Of a stretch of DNA of 58,525 nt, positions 54,694 to 58,525 are shown piece after piece. The notes below the pieces were generated by a model, which had not been told where the DNA came from, searched no databases, and saw only the letters and a program-made list of their open reading frames with translations. Location of the stretch: assembly GCA_044238935.1 (NCBI GenBank), contig JBIICI010000012.1, forward strand, positions 1 through 58,525. Direction: 5' to 3'. The stretch's first letter is position 1. The number at the start of each line of letters is the position of its first letter. The translations under genes were made by a program, and so were the position numbers. Source of the stretch: JBIICI01 sp044238935 (lineage in GTDB: Bacteria; Pseudomonadota; Alphaproteobacteria; Micavibrionales; Micavibrionaceae).

Positions 54694-54717
54694 GCTAAAA
54701 TAAACAATCCCACGATA

Positions 54718-54794
<77 letters not shown>

Positions 54795-54921
54795 GATTAT
54801 CATTAAAATGATTAAGGCAATTTGTTATAGCGGAATTTTAAAGTTCCATTTACGACCTTTAATATAGAGTTTTACCAAAAGAAATACGAAGACAGTAGGT
54901 GAAAATCAAAAACACCCTTAG

Positions 54922-56407
<1,486 letters not shown>

Positions 56408-56702
56408 GATTTGGTTCGTTTTAGTTCAACTTGTGAACCCACTGCTTAAAAAGCTTTGTTTAATTTGCGTCACTATCTATAAAAAGTAAAACAAACAAAC
56501 AGTAGCACAGTGGAATATTTTAAAGTAATGCTTCCAACTTACACGCTACTGCCTGCGTATTTCTTTTGCTCTATATTATCTACAATGTTCAATAAACGTA
56601 TTCTAAAATTCTTGTTTAGCAAGGTCAACAACTTTACTTTAATTCACATTATCAGTCAAGCTGTTTTTGTGTTTCGCGTTGTTGTCCGCTGCTTGTGAGT
56701 GT
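56408..56702 (-). other. 16S leader with boxA-like site
   Basis: About 295 bp between the promoter and 16S. It holds CGTTTATTGAACATTGTA (56598-56581), the same word as in the 23S spacer, probably an antitermination element. No open frame of interest. Confidence 0.55.
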
Positions 56703-56731
56703 GTTTATACATACGCCACCCAACCTTGTCA
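56703..56731 (-). promoter_or_regulatory. rrn sigma-70 promoter
   Basis: TTGACA (56731-56726), 17 bases, TATAAA (56708-56703): near-consensus boxes on the minus strand. Upstream are runs of A and T (56745-56780) that can act as an UP element. Confidence 0.85.
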
Positions 56732-56810
56732 AACATCTTTTTCAGTTTTTTTTAATTTTTTTTAATTTTCTATGAAAATCTAGATTTTCTTTGGTTTTTC
56801 ACATTAAAAC

Positions 56811-57797
56811 TTAAGAAAAAACCTTTACAAAACTCTCCACCACCAAATCAAAAAGCCGATCCGCCGATACGGGGCTTTCCATTACAAAGACAGATCCCTT
56901 GGAATCGGGGGTAAAGCGACTCAATCCTTGTTGCTCCCCATCATGTACCACGGATACGCGCCCTGCTCGTCCTTTATAAAGGCTTTCTTTGTCCAATAAA
57001 TATAATGCCGTATGCACATCATTCATCGTCCCATAGATATTGAATTTTTCTTGATCCATCGATTCGGGCGCTTTAATCAGATCAACCATATTTTGCACAA
57101 TTTCAGAATCAACCTGCGCAAGGGCTTGGCGCAGCTGCGTTTGACGGGCGGGGGTAAAATCCAGCTGATAGCTGCAATTCATCGGAAATAAAGTTACAGG
57201 CAAACCACTTTGCATCACTGTATCCGCATCTTGCGCCGCCATATAAAAGTTAAATTCGGCGTAGGGCGTGATATTGCCTTGGCGAACGGATAAATCATAA
57301 GCGGGCATTTCAGTGGTACAGCCGCCCATCACGACGATTTCTTTGACCTTCCGCATGGTTTCAGGCTCTTTCAAATAGGCCTTAGCAATATTGGATAGAG
57401 GGCCTGTGGCGGTAATCGTGATCGTATCTGTAGGATTTTCACGCAATATATTAAGGATAAAATCGCAAGCCTCCACGGATTCAGGGGGAAAATCCGAATC
57501 AATTAGGGTTACGCCTGCCACCCCATCATCACCATGCGCGCCATCTCCATCCAGAATCGGTTGATTCAGGGGTGATTTACAACCGCCAAAGTAAGGGATT
57601 TTGCCGTCTTGGTTTAAAAATCGTAAGATTGCGCCTGCATTGCGTAAAACTTGATCGTGATTCGTGTTGCCATGCACCGCTGTTGCGCCCAATATCTCAA
57701 ATAAATCGGAGCGCGCGATTAAAACGGCACTGAGTTGCATCTCATCGCCTCCCCAATCTCCATCAATAATAATCTTTTGGCGATTTTGACTTTGCAT
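56811..57797 (-). CDS. Nucleoside hydrolase, IUNH family
   Basis: The 328-residue protein belongs to the inosine-uridine nucleoside hydrolase fold. The N-terminal metal motif reads IIIDGDWGGDE, where the family norm is DxDxGxDD, so the last Asp is Glu. Other features are TAVHGNTNHDQVLRNA, ITATGPLSNIAKAY, VVMGGCTTEM and EFNFYMAAQDADTV. The substrate is not known. It ends close to the rrn promoter on the same strand and is divergent from the export gene. Confidence 0.9.
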   Translation of the reverse strand: MQSQNRQKIIIDGDWGGDEMQLSAVLIARSDLFEILGATAVHGNTNHDQVLRNAGAILRFLNQDGKIPYFGGCKSPLNQPILDGDGAHGDDGVAGVTLIDSDFPPESVEACDFILNILRENPTDTITITATGPLSNIAKAYLKEPETMRKVKEIVVMGGCTTEMPAYDLSVRQGNITPYAEFNFYMAAQDADTVMQSGLPVTLFPMNCSYQLDFTPARQTQLRQALAQVDSEIVQNMVDLIKAPESMDQEKFNIYGTMNDVHTALYLLDKESLYKGRAGRVSVVHDGEQQGLSRFTPDSKGSVFVMESPVSADRLFDLVVESFVKVFS

Positions 57798-57857
57798 GAT
57801 TTGATCCTTTTCAATATGATAAAAATAATTATTTCAACCGATTATAGAAAATTTGTT

Positions 57858-58525
57858 ATGAATTTTAAATCTTTTTGTCCCCTGCTCACATTTATTTTAT
57901 GCCTATTTGTGATTCCTTATGCCTACGCACAGGAAAAACCCTATATTTCCGTGGAAGATGTTTTGGGTAATGATTCGGAAACCTATAGAGACTCAGGACT
58001 GAAATTAGAATCCGATTCGGTTGAAAATATTTTAGAGGATAAAACAGCCACAAGAATCGATTCGCATGATTCGTCACCGTTAGAATCGCAATATCACCCC
58101 TATTTAAAATCGGATCTATCTCAATTCGGCTATGATTCGTTAAAAAAATACGTCAAACAATCTGATAATACCAATACCGCCCCCGCAGGCGTGGTGCAGG
58201 ATGAGTATATTTTAAAGGTGGGCGATTCGATTCGGGTGATTTTTCATGGACAATATGAAGAAAATTCTGTGTACGATGTCAAAAGCGATGGTCGAATCAC
58301 GCCAAAAACCCTAAATCCCATTCCTGCGCAAGGAAAATCTTTGGGGGAGGTCAAGAAATTGATTGAGGCTGAAGCCATGCGCCTGCACGGTACCAGCGCA
58401 TTCGTGAGCTTAGAATCAGCCAAGCAAATCAAAATTCAAATCAGCGGCCATGTCTTTGGGGCGGGACAGCGCGAAATGACCATCTACGATTCGGTCTATG
58501 ATGCGATTATCGCGGCAGGCGGCAT
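57858..58525 (+). CDS. Polysaccharide export protein, Wza/SLBB type (partial)
   Basis: The frame runs to the end of the window without a stop (222 codons). A signal peptide (SFCPLLTFILCLFVIPYAYA) is followed by a long acidic, Ser-rich spacer (about 25-115). The export domain then begins at DEYILKVGDSIRVIFHGQ, the usual Poly_export entry, and continues KSDGRITPKTLNPIPAQGKSLGEV. An SLBB-like segment (IKIQISGHVFGAGQREM) starts near residue 193. It probably forms an outer-membrane secretin-like pore for exopolysaccharide; the spacer is longer than usual. Start ATG 57858. Confidence 0.87.
   Translation, partial: MNFKSFCPLLTFILCLFVIPYAYAQEKPYISVEDVLGNDSETYRDSGLKLESDSVENILEDKTATRIDSHDSSPLESQYHPYLKSDLSQFGYDSLKKYVKQSDNTNTAPAGVVQDEYILKVGDSIRVIFHGQYEENSVYDVKSDGRITPKTLNPIPAQGKSLGEVKKLIEAEAMRLHGTSAFVSLESAKQIKIQISGHVFGAGQREMTIYDSVYDAIIAAGG

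Overview
The window looks like an alphaproteobacterial chromosome segment, moderately AT-rich by eye. The assignment rests on several features: an NDUFA12-type complex I accessory subunit next to mlaD and a DUF2155 gene; an rrn operon ordered 16S-tRNA-Ile-tRNA-Ala-23S-5S with a short (about 2.75 kb) 23S; a SigF/NrsF-type sigma/anti-sigma pair like that of Caulobacter; and dispersed palindromic GTCAT-CCGG repeats of the alphaproteobacterial style. The genus cannot be told from the sequence alone. A fused System II cytochrome c synthetase (CcsBA) is unusual for the class and hints at an early-branching or accessory-rich lineage.

Layout. 1-7.5 kb: the end of cydB, then guaB, tRNA-Tyr, an rlmB-like methyltransferase, gpsA, tsaD, hemC, a prepilin-like protein and NDUFA12. 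7.5-15.8 kb: mlaD, DUF2155 and a lumazine synthase, then an AcrAB-type RND pump whose permease gene overlaps a trpE-like gene followed by trpG. 15.8-22.5 kb: a stress/metal island. Five genes run leftward (bufA bufferin, bufB DUF692/MNIO, bufC, a DoxX protein and a SAM methyltransferase). A sigF-like ECF sigma gene, nrsF, a Tat-exported msrB and a dipZ-like electron transporter run rightward. Between the two transcripts are two mirrored GTAACC...CGTA boxes that match the SigF promoter type. 22.5-35.6 kb: rpoH, a FAD oxidoreductase, a ResA/TlpA-like thioredoxin, ccsBA, a small membrane protein with a Cys-rich tail, bamB, a YfgM-like TPR protein, an MBOAT acyltransferase, a GGDEF-EAL protein and a response regulator. 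35.5-46.7 kb: uvrB, mscS, aspS, mltG, accD, an asparagine-synthase-like pseudoenzyme, selO and an EF-hand protein. 46.7-51.2 kb: a DEAD-box helicase with a long Arg/Ser/Asp tail and a structured leader, a structured repeat element, and a nuclease-helicase (DUF2075). 51.3-56.8 kb: a complete rrn operon on the minus strand with a near-consensus promoter. 56.8-58.5 kb: a nucleoside hydrolase and the start of a capsule-type export protein.

The most interesting part is 15.98-22.50 kb. The inferred model is that NrsF, an inner-membrane anti-sigma factor, releases the sigma factor under metal or oxidative stress. The sigma factor would then fire both divergent promoters. One transcript would make a post-translationally modified, copper-binding bufferin peptide with its maturation proteins. 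The other would make a periplasmic methionine sulfoxide reductase with a membrane protein that can supply it with electrons. The gene order and promoter boxes are visible in the sequence; the regulatory link is inferred from the Caulobacter system.

The second notable gene is at 43.1-44.8 kb: an asparagine synthetase homologue that has lost the nucleophilic Cys2, the glutamine-binding NGE.YN motif, the SGG.DS loop and the G.GGDE.FGGY motif, yet is intact and sits 6 bp from the AMPylase gene selO. Several short dispersed elements (2.8, 15.8, 23.5, 39.0 and 48.9 kb) are also described.
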